Shown: one piece after another, positions 1 through 11,285 of the stretch
Position numbering within the stretch: position 1 is the stretch's first letter
Layout of the letters: every line of letters begins with the position of its first letter
Assembly (NCBI GenBank): GCA_008508345.1
Contig: QNGE01001292.1
Span: 32,789 to 96,788, forward strand
DNA length: 64,000 nucleotides
Source: Paragonimus westermani
Lineage: Eukaryota; Platyhelminthes; Trematoda; Plagiorchiida; Troglotrematidae
Reading direction: 5' to 3'
The notes under the pieces: model-generated
Database searches by the model: none
What the model saw: only the letters and a program-made list of their open reading frames with translations
Told to the model about the DNA's origin: nothing
Made by a program: the position numbers and the translations under genes

Positions 1-455
1 ACGTCCTGTTTGTGTGTACTGACCCGTGACACGCAAGGTGGCTGTAATTCACTTTGCAGTGGATTTTTACTGGTTCAGCTTACCTTAAGAATCCTGTTAA
101 TAAATCCTGATTTTAAAGGTTCGAGATAGCCGCAACCAGATCGACTTGAATAAAACGAAAAACGAGCGGATAAAGTAGACCAATGTCTTTCGTTCTTTAT
201 GCCTTGCCATCAGTTTGCTCAGCCGGCTAGCGCACGAACAAAAGTCACGCTGGTTGTTTTAAAATCGACTTCTTGTGAGGTCGAGTGCTAAGGTGCCTCT
301 CCTGACGACCACCGAACTTGATTGGATCAGGCTTGTAGCTTCAGATGTCCTCAAAAAACAATCCAGATAAGCTACTGGTCAACAGCATGATAGGACTGGG
401 AGAATACAACTAAGTGGAAGAAGGCCAAATGCAACTATTTAACTGTGAAACCAGC
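1..455. other. Non-coding left edge
   Basis: I see no gene, RNA gene or clear repeat in this stretch. Stops are frequent in all frames. Confidence 0.5.
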
Positions 456-545
456 AACCGGGTTGAGTAAGAAGATGGATCAATAGTAAGTGTGAACTGC
501 ATGTCTGCTAACAGTTACTCGACCGATTCCTTAAACTGTGAGTTC
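456..545 (+). repeat. Dispersed repeat C, copy 1
   Basis: This stretch begins with AACCGGGTTGAGTAAGAA and matches 5800-5890 over roughly 90 bases with many substitutions. Shared blocks include the opening 17 bases and a following GTCTGYTAACRGTTAC-like segment. Two diverged copies 5 kb apart point to an old interspersed element. The family is not recognised and no coding frame is shared. The remainder up to 884 holds nothing else I can name. Confidence 0.45.
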
Positions 546-884
546 GACTGGCTTTTAACCACTGGAGGTCAAGTGTTCACACTAACGTTGTCTGAGTGCA
601 AAAGTCAGGGCTGCGCAATCGTATATTAAGCGCCTCAATAACGAACAAAATTCGGAACCACATTATTTAGAATGGCAGGAAATGGGAACCGGAATTAATT
701 TTCATTTTTGATATTGCCGTCATCACATTTAGCATATACAAAGGCGTCGTACGGCAGAAGTCACATGAAAAAAAGATATGCCATCCATGTCAACAGTACT
801 ACTAAAATGGGGACTACAGTCAGCCAGCTGTGATGACAGATTTGAAGTAGATTGAGAATAACAACGTTTCGAGCAAGTTGTAAT

Positions 885-925
885 ACTCTACGTTTCAACC
901 ACCTCGGGTGGCCTTCCTCAGGAGT
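885..925 (-). ncRNA. Hammerhead ribozyme motif in PLE 3' tail (copy 1)
   Basis: Read on the minus strand, ACTC (922-925) is followed by CTGAGGA (915-921), which fits the hammerhead core CUGANGA. Next comes a hairpin AGGCCACC-CGA-GGTGGTT (897-914), then GAAAC (892-896), then GTA and GAGT. GAGT can pair with the upstream ACTC to form helix I, the hairpin is helix II with one bulged G, and A15.1-U16.1 plus C-G form a tiny helix III, leaving cleavage after GUA. Hammerheads with very short helix III are established in PLE tails. The motif lies just downstream of the GIY-YIG frame, where a PLE tail belongs. Cleavage activity is inferred only. Confidence 0.6.
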
Positions 926-961
926 GTTGTAATCGAAATCACCTTGGCAGAGGAACAGAGG

Positions 962-1441
962 TCACATGGGATTTGCCGTGGTTAGGTCAATTTGTGGTGC
1001 ATCTGACCAGATTGGTCTAATCCTTTGCCCACTAAGTGGGGGTGAGACAGATGTAGATAAGACGCGTCCGTGTCTGGTGCTGTTCATCCATCCACGCCAC
1101 ACTGCAGACAGGGGTTTGCTATCATTGCGATTAACACAAGCGTGCTGTGTGTTAATAGTGAGAGCTTCAGCACAGCACCGCTCCTCATAGGAAGCTAGAT
1201 CCTTGTAAATCACTCGAGCTTGATCGAAACCTACGTTGTGATTCCCTGACAGTGCATGTAGTGCGATGGCCGAATCCTTCTCTAGTCTCTGAAATTGATA
1301 GGCTTGTTTAGGAGGAAACCTTGCGTGCCTCTTGTGTTCGGCAACACGTACTTTCAGTTGTCTACTTGTCTCTCCAATGTAGCTATGACCAGTACTCTCA
1401 AGCGAATATGGCTGAGCGTTCACATATGGTGATTCAATTGT
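962..1441 (-). pseudogene. Penelope-like element, GIY-YIG endonuclease 3' fragment
   Basis: This is the C-terminal end of a PLE polyprotein. The GIY-YIG domain nicks target DNA so that the linked reverse transcriptase can prime. Counting from the GTG at 1423, YIG lies at residues 15-17 in GHSYIGETSRQL. Arg26 and the EH pair follow, then an ALHALSGNHNVGFD segment, the catalytic Glu86 in CCAEALTI and a conserved Asn98. The frame stays open to the stop at 962. The first half of the domain (the GIY strand and the usual CxxC before YIG) is not visible. No reverse transcriptase lies upstream because the element stops at about 1441, where a SINE begins. It is therefore a 5'-truncated, dead copy. The family differs from the PLE at 18120-19820. 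Confidence 0.88.
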
Positions 1442-1445
1442 ACCT

Positions 1446-1580
1446 AGTGGAAAGTCAGTAGCACAGTGGTAAACACGGCTGCTTCATGACAGCCTGGCTG
1501 GAATTCTAACCCCGGCCACGATAAAGAAATATGCTACTCACCACCTCTAACAAATGCGAAACACGTGTCTAGTGTTTTTT
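1446..1580 (+). mobile_element. tRNA-headed hammerhead SINE, copy 1
   Basis: A tRNA-like head carries box A TAGCACAGTGG (1459-1469) and a box B-like GGAATTCTAACC (1499-1510). A ribozyme-derived body follows: GCTA (1533-1536), a degraded core slot, then GAAAC (1558-1562), ACGT and GTC with cleavage expected before TAGTG (1570-1574). GCTA and TAGT can still pair as helix I, but the core reads CTCACCA instead of CUGANGA, so this copy should not cleave. It ends near a run of seven T. The copy abuts the broken 5' end of the neighbouring PLE fragment. RNA polymerase III transcription is inferred from the boxes. Confidence 0.65.
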
Positions 1581-4500
1581 TCAGGAGTGGTTGGTTGGGA
1601 AGTATATGTAAATGAGAAGTCTGCGATCGAATATGAATGATCATCAGTTCGTAGTGTCCAAATATTCCACTTTTTACCAGTAACTGTTTTTGTATGTATT
1701 GTTGTGTTTAGCGGGAGTGGCGGATGAAACCTTGAAGATGATAATATCCACGACGTTGTGACTTGTGGTATATTCTGTGAATATATCAGTGCAGTTGAAA
1801 TGACCGGTTTGGGACGACAGAACTACTCTGGCTGTTTGTTTCATCCTTTCTGTGCGGATATTTTGGTTGCGTCACAACTCTGTCATAGTTCCAATACGCG
1901 ATCGATTCCATAAACTCCACTTGAAAACTGAACCGCTCTGGTACTTATAGCAGGTGTACAGAAAGGTAGTCTTGCTTTGCTCATTTTCAAATGATGAATA
2001 CGTTGTGATTTCACCTATACGCTGATACACTTTGTCTGGTTGAACCTCCAAGGTTATATGTTGAACACCTAACGAACAACATTTAGAGTCTAACGATAAC
2101 AACTTTACCGTTATACGATTCAAAACAAGTGACGAATTGCCATGCGTATACCCTCTGTAATCGTTGAGAGCCGTGACTTGCAGTCTGCCGATTGACCAAC
2201 TTAGTTTCTTCCGTGTCCGCTTGCTTCCGCGCCTCCTGGTACAGTACCGCATCCTTATCTGAAACTGTTTCGGCAGCCATCCAAATTTGAAACTGATTCC
2301 ACGTAACCTCATCAAGTTTGGCCGCCTACGCCCCTTGTACGACGTTGAACGAATGTGGCGTAGTGTTGTTTCTGAGCACATTAGTCAATGCTTAACCTCC
2401 ATGAAGCGGAGTTTCCTTGTATGCGTTTGCTCAGAGGAAGTTCAAAGTCGCGTGATGTCGGCTGTCACCGTTAGTGTGCCACATTTCTTCACTCATGTGA
2501 CCTAGAACTGCCCAATTCCGCTAACTCGGTAGCAGTGATGCCAATATGATGGCTTAGCAAACGTTCAAACGAGTGTCTCCTAAACAACTGTGATATATTT
2601 ACAATATGTGGGTAACTGCCGTCAGACGATGGTGGAGCTAGGGGTTACAGATTGGTTTGTATGTCTACTTTTTCGCTTACCAGTGTCATACGTATTTGAA
2701 AGAAAATAGAGGAAGATGATTGGTAACATTTAGTATGAGAGGGATAAATATGCCGTGTGTCTCATCGTTGAAGTATGCAGAGGAGAGAAGGGAATTACTT
2801 GTGACTGCGTGCACCTGATAGAACAAGAACACTGGGGAGTGTACCGTTAGCAGTCTTGAAGCAGACAGTTCAAACTTATGCCATGGGTATAACAGTTTTA
2901 TATCAAGTAATGTATATAAGGTTGTGTTTATCATTAACAATGTAGTAGGAGTAAATTTATATACGCTGAAAACCACTCACAGTTCATGGTAACTTACCAG
3001 TTCAGGGTAAATACTCTGGCAACCCATTTTCAAGGATGTACTGAATTCAAGTTTCGCCCTTTACAACAGTCTCAGTGTATACGCATAGGCTTTTCACTGC
3101 CCGATACAAACTCCACTTCACGCTATTTTTAATGCAATTTTACTAACCCGGTTGCACTGTTAGTATCAGATCAGGCAAGGCCAGACCTTCAAGTGTCAAG
3201 TGTGAGCTACATTTTCTTATAAGGAACGATGACTCGGCGATTTAAGTAACAAGTATAGTTGCTGCCTGTTAACTCCAGTGAAGGATCTCGTGTCGGATCA
3301 CTGAAAACAATAAAGCATGGTTACCGGCGAGTCGATGTCTATTGTGACCGGGGAGCCAATGGGTGTATGAGTAAGCGCCATGCATTCAGTAGGTTTGAGC
3401 TGCCCGAATCAGTGGGGGATTAATCGCAACATCTACTATGGTGCCTCAGTTCTATTGGGGTCTAACCAATTACCTGGGTTCTATCAGAGATACTTCACGC
3501 TATTCTGCGTTAAGCATCTTAACCTATTTAGCGGAATAAAAGAACTGTATGTTTTTTTTATGTAAAACCTCAATATTCTACGCGTTCCAACACGAGATAT
3601 AGCGTTTTCAGTATTACGGTTTTCACCGTTCGATAAGGAGAATCGCCTGAAATCTGATGACGATAGTTCAAGGTCAGTGGTAGAATTGCAGAGACAGCCT
3701 GCTCTGAATAATTTAGAACAGACATAATTGTTAAGTAGTAGTGCTCTGAATCAATATGTCATTAAGGTAATCCATAGCGCTCAGATAATATAATCGATTT
3801 TCAGCAAATTTGTGTGGGTTATTATACTCGCACTATCGAAAAAAGTAGAACGAATCTGAGACTAGGACCTTAAAAAGGGCATTTTTTAATTCATACGTAA
3901 TTTATAGGTTGTCAAAACTGGATAGGGCGTGCCCATAGTGTTAAGGCTGAGCATGAAATTAATCTCCCCTTCCGATCAACGGATGATTCCTAATGTAAAA
4001 ATGGTTACAAAATTGCCGGTGTCCACTCAGGACGTTTAAGTATTTGTAAGTTAATAAATAATTGGTCCATTTCTCCGGTTTTCCCTTGACATTAGTGGTC
4101 GCACAATTCACCAGGCCTCTCTTTCATTTAAGGTTATCGAACGTTATTATCTGTGGGTTGTGACTGCACGAGTCAAATTTGATGGAATACTTTTACTGTT
4201 CTGGAAGAGGACATTTGCTCCACTGGTCAGTTTTCAGAGGGACAAGCTATAAGTGAATACCAGAGGCTGATTACACGAGTCAGGAGTTTACTTACGTTGA
4301 TTCATCACATAACCTTCATCGGCTGAAACGTTTCATTTCAGAAAACATTGATGGGGTAGGTACGTCTTGTTTTATGTACCTTAAAAGAAGACATCACTTA
4401 CCATCAGATCCACACTGGAAACAATTTTCCGGGCTCATATTGATCTCTGATTCCCAACAAAATCGAGTAAGGCTAAACCCAGTTCAGTTGTTTATAAACC

Positions 4501-5799
4501 TCTGATATGAAATCAAAATGCACGGCTAGGTTTGTAACCGTCCATCCGGTGTTGTTTTGACAAACTGGGACTCGATATGTAATTGATGAAGGGAATTATT
4601 AGAAACTCAACGCTCGGACAAACGAAGGATGCTCACTTATGTGTCATTCAAATGTGGGTTCACAACAGTCATCAGCAGTTTTGTTCGGAATTTAAGCACA
4701 TGGAGTTATTAACTAAATTGACGCAGATGAAATTTAAGCCAGCGACTGTTTCGAGGGAAGACACAAAAAGGCGACTATTCTCGTAAGATATATTTATAGC
4801 TGTTTCTAAAAATAATCAACTGAATGGTATTGCATAACACTCGATATTTCTCTCATGCCACCGTTCCTAAATTGGTTTCGACTCAAGTGATTGTAGCGTA
4901 TTTTTGTAACCATGCAGACTTTACTTTAGCTATCATCACAAACTCTTTCGGAGATTGGAAGGGTTAACTGTATTGCAGTCCGTATGTACTCATACTACTC
5001 TACGATAGCAAATTTTAGATGGAGTAACACAACCTGGTGTGTCTGTAAATTTTTTAACCTCAGAGGCTATCCGTTCACCTCAGCATATGAGTGACGACCA
5101 TGTGCTGTGAGCCATCGGCGCGGACGATGCAAGGGCTATCAGTTCAGAAAACCAATACATGGGTTAGGCGCTTCAACAGGACAAGAAACGTACCCAATAA
5201 TTTTCATACAACAATGGCTTAAGAACACTGCGGTTGCAATAGTCGTCAGTGTCTATTACTTCTAGGAACGGAGATACAGCTCAGGTCAAGTTACACTCCA
5301 AAGTTTCTCCTTGTATTTTTCCCGTGGTAACTTCAGTGTTTAAATTCATGTTGTATTAGTATAAGTAGTATAGTGCGATCGTTTGTTCATATTACAGGTG
5401 TTTTCCAGAACAAGCTGTAAGCTGCTGTTCGATAGAAAATATTTTCTTCGAGAAGGCTAGAACCACTACAGGTTAGTCGGAAGACTACTACCACGACCTC
5501 GATATGAATTGCGAAATTAATAAACATTTCAGCGGTTTTCGCTTGTTTCTTCGCTTATGTTAGCACCACATTCTCCCTCACCCAATATCAAACACGAATG
5601 CGAGAAGCTAGTTTCTACTATCACCTTGTGATGTTTCTCTTGGGGGGGTGTTATATACAAACCTTCTCATTACATCAGTGTGGGTATAAAATGAACGTCA
5701 TTTGATAACCATGAACATGAAAGTTAATGAAACAAAAAATCGGTAACAAAAGGGTTCGATCAATAGCCTAATTTCCAACACGACGCATAGAAGAACATT
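1581..5799. other. Non-coding stretch without recognisable genes
   Basis: No recognisable protein, RNA gene or repeat. Two overlapping minus-strand open frames near 1872-2381 (169 and 65 codons) compete with each other and match nothing I know. A plus-strand open frame at 4583-4786 ends over a GTAAGA but has a poor acceptor. I treat all of these as chance. Confidence 0.4.
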
Positions 5800-5890
5800 A
5801 ACCGGGTTGAGTAAGAAAATCAGGCAATATAAATTAGAGACTGTGTCTGTTAACGGTTACACGAGCTTTTTCCGTAGTTGTGGGCCTGAG
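5800..5890 (+). repeat. Dispersed repeat C, copy 2
   Basis: This is the diverged partner of 456-545. It opens with the same AACCGGGTTGAGTAAGAA and then aligns with scattered substitutions. No coding potential is shared between the two copies. Confidence 0.45.
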
Positions 5891-6555
5891 TGATTGTGAG
5901 CAACTGTATATTGGTTTCTATGCTAATAACTTTTGTAGCCTTTGATAAAACCAGACGGTTTACTCAATTGAAAAGTGTACAGGAAGCAGATACGAAGTCG
6001 TCAGCCTATTTTCTATGCTTTTTGTTGCCCACCCTCAAGTTGCAGTTTCACGATTTGTTTTGTCCTTGTTGAAGCTCATCGGGTGGAGATTGTGTGAATA
6101 TGAAAGGAGCCAGTTACCGTTGGTACTACGAGTCCGTGCTCTCAACCGCACGATCATCAGTCTTCTGAGCGTGATATACAATCCGAGATTCTGTAAGTGA
6201 TCAAGTTATAAAGTTTGTTTTCACCCGGCCAGCGTGAATGTTGGGTCAGTATTTTCCCTTCTACAATTTCATCCCACAAAATCACAGGCTAGTGGTTATG
6301 AAATGTCTCACCAAACTCATCCTCTGTGATGACGAACTCCGCGATTATCAGTCTTTCTGCCAGTGGGTATCCCGTGGCGCGAGCTGTTTGCGGAAGGCTC
6401 AGAAAGTCAGTTGAAAGAATTTCTTTGCACTTCGTTTGGACGTGAGTCCCCGTTTAACAACTTGTGGTACCTTAGCTTAGGGTGAACCCATTGTGTCTAA
6501 CGACTAGCATCGTGTGTTGTTTTGTTCCTATTGAGTATTCTACTGCGGCCCTACT

Positions 6556-6914
6556 TCAAAGCTGTGGTTCAATAAGGTATGCAGACGCCATTCTGCGTGC
6601 TTGAGCATTTATGTGATAAAAACGGTTCCCTGTGTGAGTGTTCCTCAGTTGATCGACTTTAATCATTCCGTCAGATAGTTTCCCAATTGTCGACAGATTT
6701 GCCGAAAAAGGTAAGTCCGGAAGTTGACCGCTAACGAGGCTATTATCATCATAGGGCTCGACCTTGACATCTATCTTCAGAAGAAGTTCGTGCTCAAGCA
6801 ATCTATCCAGGCACACCGTCGAGTAAATTGACAATTTTGAATAATGAATGCATGCGTTAGCTTCATCTTTGGACAAATCGCTTCGGTTTATCAGTCCACG
6901 TCCGTTTTGGACGT
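6556..6914 (-). CDS. Candidate exon, unknown protein
   Basis: A minus-strand frame of about 119 codons runs from a plausible 3' splice site (a pyrimidine-rich stretch ending CACAG, just above 6914) to a stop at 6556. The translation has a protein-like composition, with an acidic segment KIDVKVEPYDDNSL near the middle, but I recognise no domain. There is no matching upstream exon and no polyadenylation signal that I can tie to it. A frame this long is expected by chance about once per window at this base composition, so it stays a weak candidate. Confidence 0.2.
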
Positions 6915-6978
6915 CTGTGCTCGACAAGCAGACAAACCCAGTCACTGCTGCCTCTTTACGAAATGTAAACAATCGCAC

Positions 6979-7466
6979 TCTGTTAATAACTCAGGCTGTC
7001 ACAATCCGACTGTGTCAGCCGGATTTGGGTGTTCAAAAACAAATCCCGGGGCTTCCTTCAACAAACACACCACCCAACCTGTGAAACAATTCATCCCCCG
7101 TCCCAACAGCTCAGCCAGAGTAGCTTTATTTCATTTGTGTTCATAGCCACAGCGAAGTGGCGGTAATTACTTATCCAACCACACCGTATCTTCTGCATTT
7201 CTGGGAAGCAAATTTCTGATAATCAAGCTTTTATTTAGATGTTCTCACAGATCATGTAATGTTCTCCGGATTAAAATTGTGTACATTCTGATCACGTGTG
7301 GACATGTGACTAATTTCAATTCTTGTGATAACGTTCCATAAGGCGAAAGTCATGGCTTAAAGGATTAGACAGACAGACAGAAAGACATGGAAGTGAAAAT
7401 TAAAAATATAGGGATGTTGATTACCAGAACAGCCACAATGTTAACACAAATTGTTTTTGAACACAG
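6979..7466. other. Non-coding stretch
   Basis: Nothing recognisable apart from a short AGAC run near 7368-7380. Confidence 0.4.
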
Positions 7467-7672
7467 ATTGTGAGATTCTGACATCTTTTAGTCAAAGCCT
7501 CAGCAAACTGGAGGATGTGTTTCCGGTTGTTTTGAAAAGTCTCACAGAATGTGTCACTGTTCGTTTTATCGGTCACGTCTGGCAAACGCAATCAACAATT
7601 TTGACAAGTATTGTGAAGATATGCTCGAAATTTGCCATCGGCATTTCGGGCGATAAACAGCTAGTTCGTTGA
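7467..7672 (+). CDS. Candidate terminal exon, unknown protein
   Basis: A 3' splice-site-like sequence (TTGTTTTTGAACACAG) ends at 7466. It is followed by an open frame that starts two bases into a codon and runs to TGA at 7672. The peptide is rich in Leu, Val, Ile and Ser and looks like amphipathic helices (LSKLEDVFPVVLKSL), as in helical-repeat proteins, but no family is identified. The only polyadenylation-like signal downstream is an ATTAAA variant near 7803. No partner exon was found. It may be chance. Confidence 0.2.
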
Positions 7673-10600
7673 CAAAAGACTAGTTACATGCTTCCACCTG
7701 ATACCATTCGGTCACAACAGTGATCGTATGCTGTAGCAACCATTCACAGAGTGCTTTAGTGAACGCTACCCTTTAAATGTACCATCCAAGGAACGTCATC
7801 AGATTAAAACGTTATGATTATTAATCGTGTTGATTTGGATCTCACATTAATGAGAACAATTTTCTGTTCGCCTTCGTTGTTTTCATATAACGCACCAAAC
7901 TAAACCTTGAACAAATTCCACTGAACATATTCTAAGCGATCTTCGCAGTCGTGGTTGTCTTCTGTACTGTTAGTTACACCCTATAAACAAGTGCATAACA
8001 CCGAAGCATTGAAAATGTTTCAAACGAAACTACACGAAATATCCAAACTACACTATGAAAAACCTTGTGACTCCAAATTTGTGTCCATAATGAATATTTA
8101 GTGGAACAGCTGCTTTATGATGCTGCAGATTTTAAGTATGCGTTGCGTGCAGCAGCGCGTAAAGCTAGGGAGCATTACGTTTAACACAATATAAGTGTCA
8201 TACCACTTACATACTCACTTTTGACACATGGTATTTCAAACTAACACATACACCATACGTGACTTTTTTCCTGACTTTCACATGATTGTTACCTGAGGCA
8301 GACTTGAGTGAAACTGTGGGTAGACACCTAGGATGTCACAGCTTTGCGGTGGGCAGTTTGTGACTACAAGAAAACCCATTTGGGAATGTTTGGGTCCTGA
8401 GGATAAACCACGAAATTTAATTGCTTGAAACTATCCCGTCAAATAGTCTAGCGCAACCTAGTAGGGTTTTGATAGCAGATTATCTACAAAAAATTGTGGT
8501 TAAGCTGTTGGTCAGTGACCACCACTCGTTTTCTAACGCTTGAACAAAAAATTTGGCATCTACGCAACGCATACTTTAAAGAATACATATCACGCTAGAA
8601 AATTCTCAACGTTACAGGGAATCATTAAGAATATGAGGATTGAAGCCAAATCCGTGTATTTTTCTGAAGGAAAATTTATCTACCGATCGGTGACGAGAGG
8701 TCAGATAATTGCAGTCTATATCGTTTTTTTGCCAGATACACACGAACATCATGCCCAAAAGAGTGCGGCTGGTCTAACTCAAAACTATTATGACCGGGCC
8801 ATGCAACGCTACATTCTTCATTATAGTAATGAGTTCATGATAATTAGTTGTAGGATGATACTGCAATTTCTGTATATGGAACAAACAATCTACTGTAGCC
8901 TAAGAGATCCAAAGATTACTTTTCGCAGCGTGTCCAATACACCGCGCCGAATATGTGTATGTTACAGATACATCAGGCAAATTCGGAGTTTTTTTGAGGT
9001 ACTTGTCCTTCTATTTTTTTCCCTTCGTTTTGCACTTGGAATATTTCGCGATATTTCTCTCTATGTAGAACTATGGTAATGATATTTCTGCTCTCTGTGC
9101 TCCTAATAGCGACTGTCAATTCGATTCTACAATGTTCGCTAAAAAAGCCTTAGGATGAGTTGAAAGGTGACAGGTACAGTCATGCTCAGTGAAACATTTG
9201 GACATGGTTCATGCTCTCTGGCCTGGTTGGTGACCAATGAATAGCTTTACCCATTCAATTCCCCTGAGTGATTGGATTGGGGAGTTGGCTGTTTTGTTCC
9301 ACGTTGATAATTCAAGTAGCTTGGTTGTCGCAATTGAACATGAGTTCAGTCAAACTGTTTTAACCACCAATAAATTGGACAATTCACTTGACTGCCGTTC
9401 CAGTCGGCTATCGTTGAGGTGATTCATTTTTGTACAAAACATGAGCTTTGGTTAATTGTGTATTCTAAGATCAAGAAACTTCTCCATTCCAGCCTCATTA
9501 AACTCGGTTCAAATCATTCAAACTCCTCAGACATATCCGCCTACTGGCTGTATTTTTTATTCATTCCATATTCTCCATGACACGTCAGCTATTTGTGAAT
9601 GATGGCCCATTGTTGGATAATCCTCCAAGCTTATGCTCACGCTCACCTCTATTTACAGAGTCTCCCTTTTTTCTTTTGTCCTCACGTTGCCGTGGCAACC
9701 AGAAACCTTTAGTCAACAGTATACCTCATAATTTGTGCCTGTTTTACTCTTCGTAGCAGTAACATAAGTTCATGTCTTTTCAACTTTGTAGCCGTCGATT
9801 ACTTTATACGATCACCACGACAAAGTTGAGGGTAAGCCTATTGCGAATGTTTTCTGCAAAACTTTGACTAATCGGGTAGAAATACTAACGTAAATGGTTA
9901 ACGTGTAACATGACGTTTGTTGGCATCAGCTCTTGATAAAGCCGGTTAGGCCTTTAATGTTAGATTGACATGTGTTAGTACACACTTTAGTCCTTCGTGG
10001 TCAAAACCACGGCAAATTATTTATAAATGGGCTGTGTTTGTTCAGCTGGGCCAAATGTCATTTGTAAGTTCCGTTAGGTTAAACTGTTTTCGTACTTATG
10101 TTCACTTAGGGCGCTTAATCTCCAGTTATCTGCCTAACACATACCCTCTTGGTTTACTTTAGTTTTATGTGCTCCCCGTAGCTGGACTGTGAATAGGGCA
10201 ATTAAATGAAGTTTTCGAGTCAGTGAACACTGTTAAGAGTGGGGCTCTCAATCTATTTCCGCACCAGGGAAAACTCACTCGTGCAGTGGGAGTTTGTTTG
10301 ATAATCACCAAATCTGTTTGTGAATGTTTCCCCCGTTGAACATGCCTGCTGAATGCGCCCACTATGTGCATGCATGTGCATATTTGTGTTGTTAAAACGT
10401 GATATGAAGCATCCATTAGTAAACACGCACAAAAATTTAAGGGGACTGACATTACAAGTTGAACAAACGCACCAATCACCAACTGAACCTAATATTTTGG
10501 AGTTCAATGTGTCACTTCCTACAAATATTTCACTCTGAAGATAATCCATATTTCGGTGTTGTTTGCAAATATCTTGTACGTGACGGAAATCAAGGAAACG

Positions 10601-10835
10601 ACAGTCAGCAATTCTGAAGACATTGCACGTTGTCCTGAGTACCCTTGCACGAAAGGGGCCAGCTGATAGTGGATAATAAGGACGCGAACAAAAATAAAAG
10701 CTGAGACAAAATGATTTCCACAGAATTTTCCCCGGTTCATCTGTTTAATTTAGAGGTAGCTTCAGCTTAACTAAAACCCATACTTGGTCGAAACATTCAC
10801 GTTCGCTTAAGATCTTCAGTTGGTTTTCTAGAGAG
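7673..10835. other. Non-coding stretch
   Basis: No gene or repeat is recognised. The longest plus-strand open frame of the window (8540-9079, 179 codons) lies here. Its translation is rich in Phe, Tyr, Ile and Arg, resembles nothing known and lacks convincing splice or start context, so I do not call it a gene. Confidence 0.4.
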
Positions 10836-10839
10836 GAAG

Positions 10840-10890
10840 GCACCGGACTCGAATTTCGCTCTTCATAGAGTCATGCCGATGAGCTGAAAG
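10840..10890 (-). repeat. Hammerhead SINE fragment, minus strand
   Basis: Read on the minus strand, this carries the SINE ribozyme body: a helix II CTCT-TCAT-type hairpin (AGAG at 10867-10870, CTCT at 10859-10862 on the plus strand), then CGAAA, TCGA and GTC. The core before the hairpin reads GGCATGA, so CU of CUGANGA is lost. The four-base stem is fully paired but has different bases from the stems in other copies. The tRNA-like head is absent. Confidence 0.5.
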
Positions 10891-11189
10891 GCGCATCTGA
10901 ATGTGGAGAGCGCAATCAAGCGTGTGTTCTGCGTTCAGTTTGAAATGCTATCATGTTTCAAACTTATTTTGAAACTTCAATCTCTCTTCAGTTGGCTCAA
11001 TGCACCAAAGTAGCTTTTTACTTACTTGGATTCCGGATTACCGACTGGATTATACAGAGCAATTTCTTTGCTCTCTTGTTGAAATGGTCCGAAAAATCGA
11101 GATGTATTTACACACGATTGTGTTTGAGCGTCTTTGTACGATTACTCAATCGTGATTACTGTGAGGTTACTGACTTTGTAGTCAACAAG

Positions 11190-11285
11190 ATAGTATCATA
11201 AGCATGAGGGCCGGATTGAAATCCCGGTCCGGGTAGGTGTGTTTTACTGGTGTGTCCTAATAGGTGCGAAAGTGGAGTCTAGTTG
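11190..11285 (+). mobile_element. Hammerhead SINE, copy 2
   Basis: The end of the tRNA-like head is present, with box B-like GGATTGAAATCC before 11225. The body follows: TTTTA, CTGGTGT in the core slot (11247-11253), a short stem CC-TAATA-GG, GCGAAA (11266-11271), a four-base loop and GTC (11277-11279), then TAGTTG. Core position A6 has become G, which should abolish cleavage. The 5' half of the head is eroded. Confidence 0.5.

Noticed and set aside
1872..2381. 169-codon minus-strand open frame and an overlapping 65-codon one
   Set aside because: Two phases compete over the same bases. Neither resembles a known protein, and only a weak acceptor (CGTAG at 2326) supports one of them.
8540..9079. 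Longest open frame free of N (179 codons, plus strand)
   Set aside because: Composition rich in Phe, Tyr, Ile and Arg, no domain, no convincing start or splice context. At this stop-codon frequency a frame of this size in 64 kb of six-frame sequence is not very surprising.
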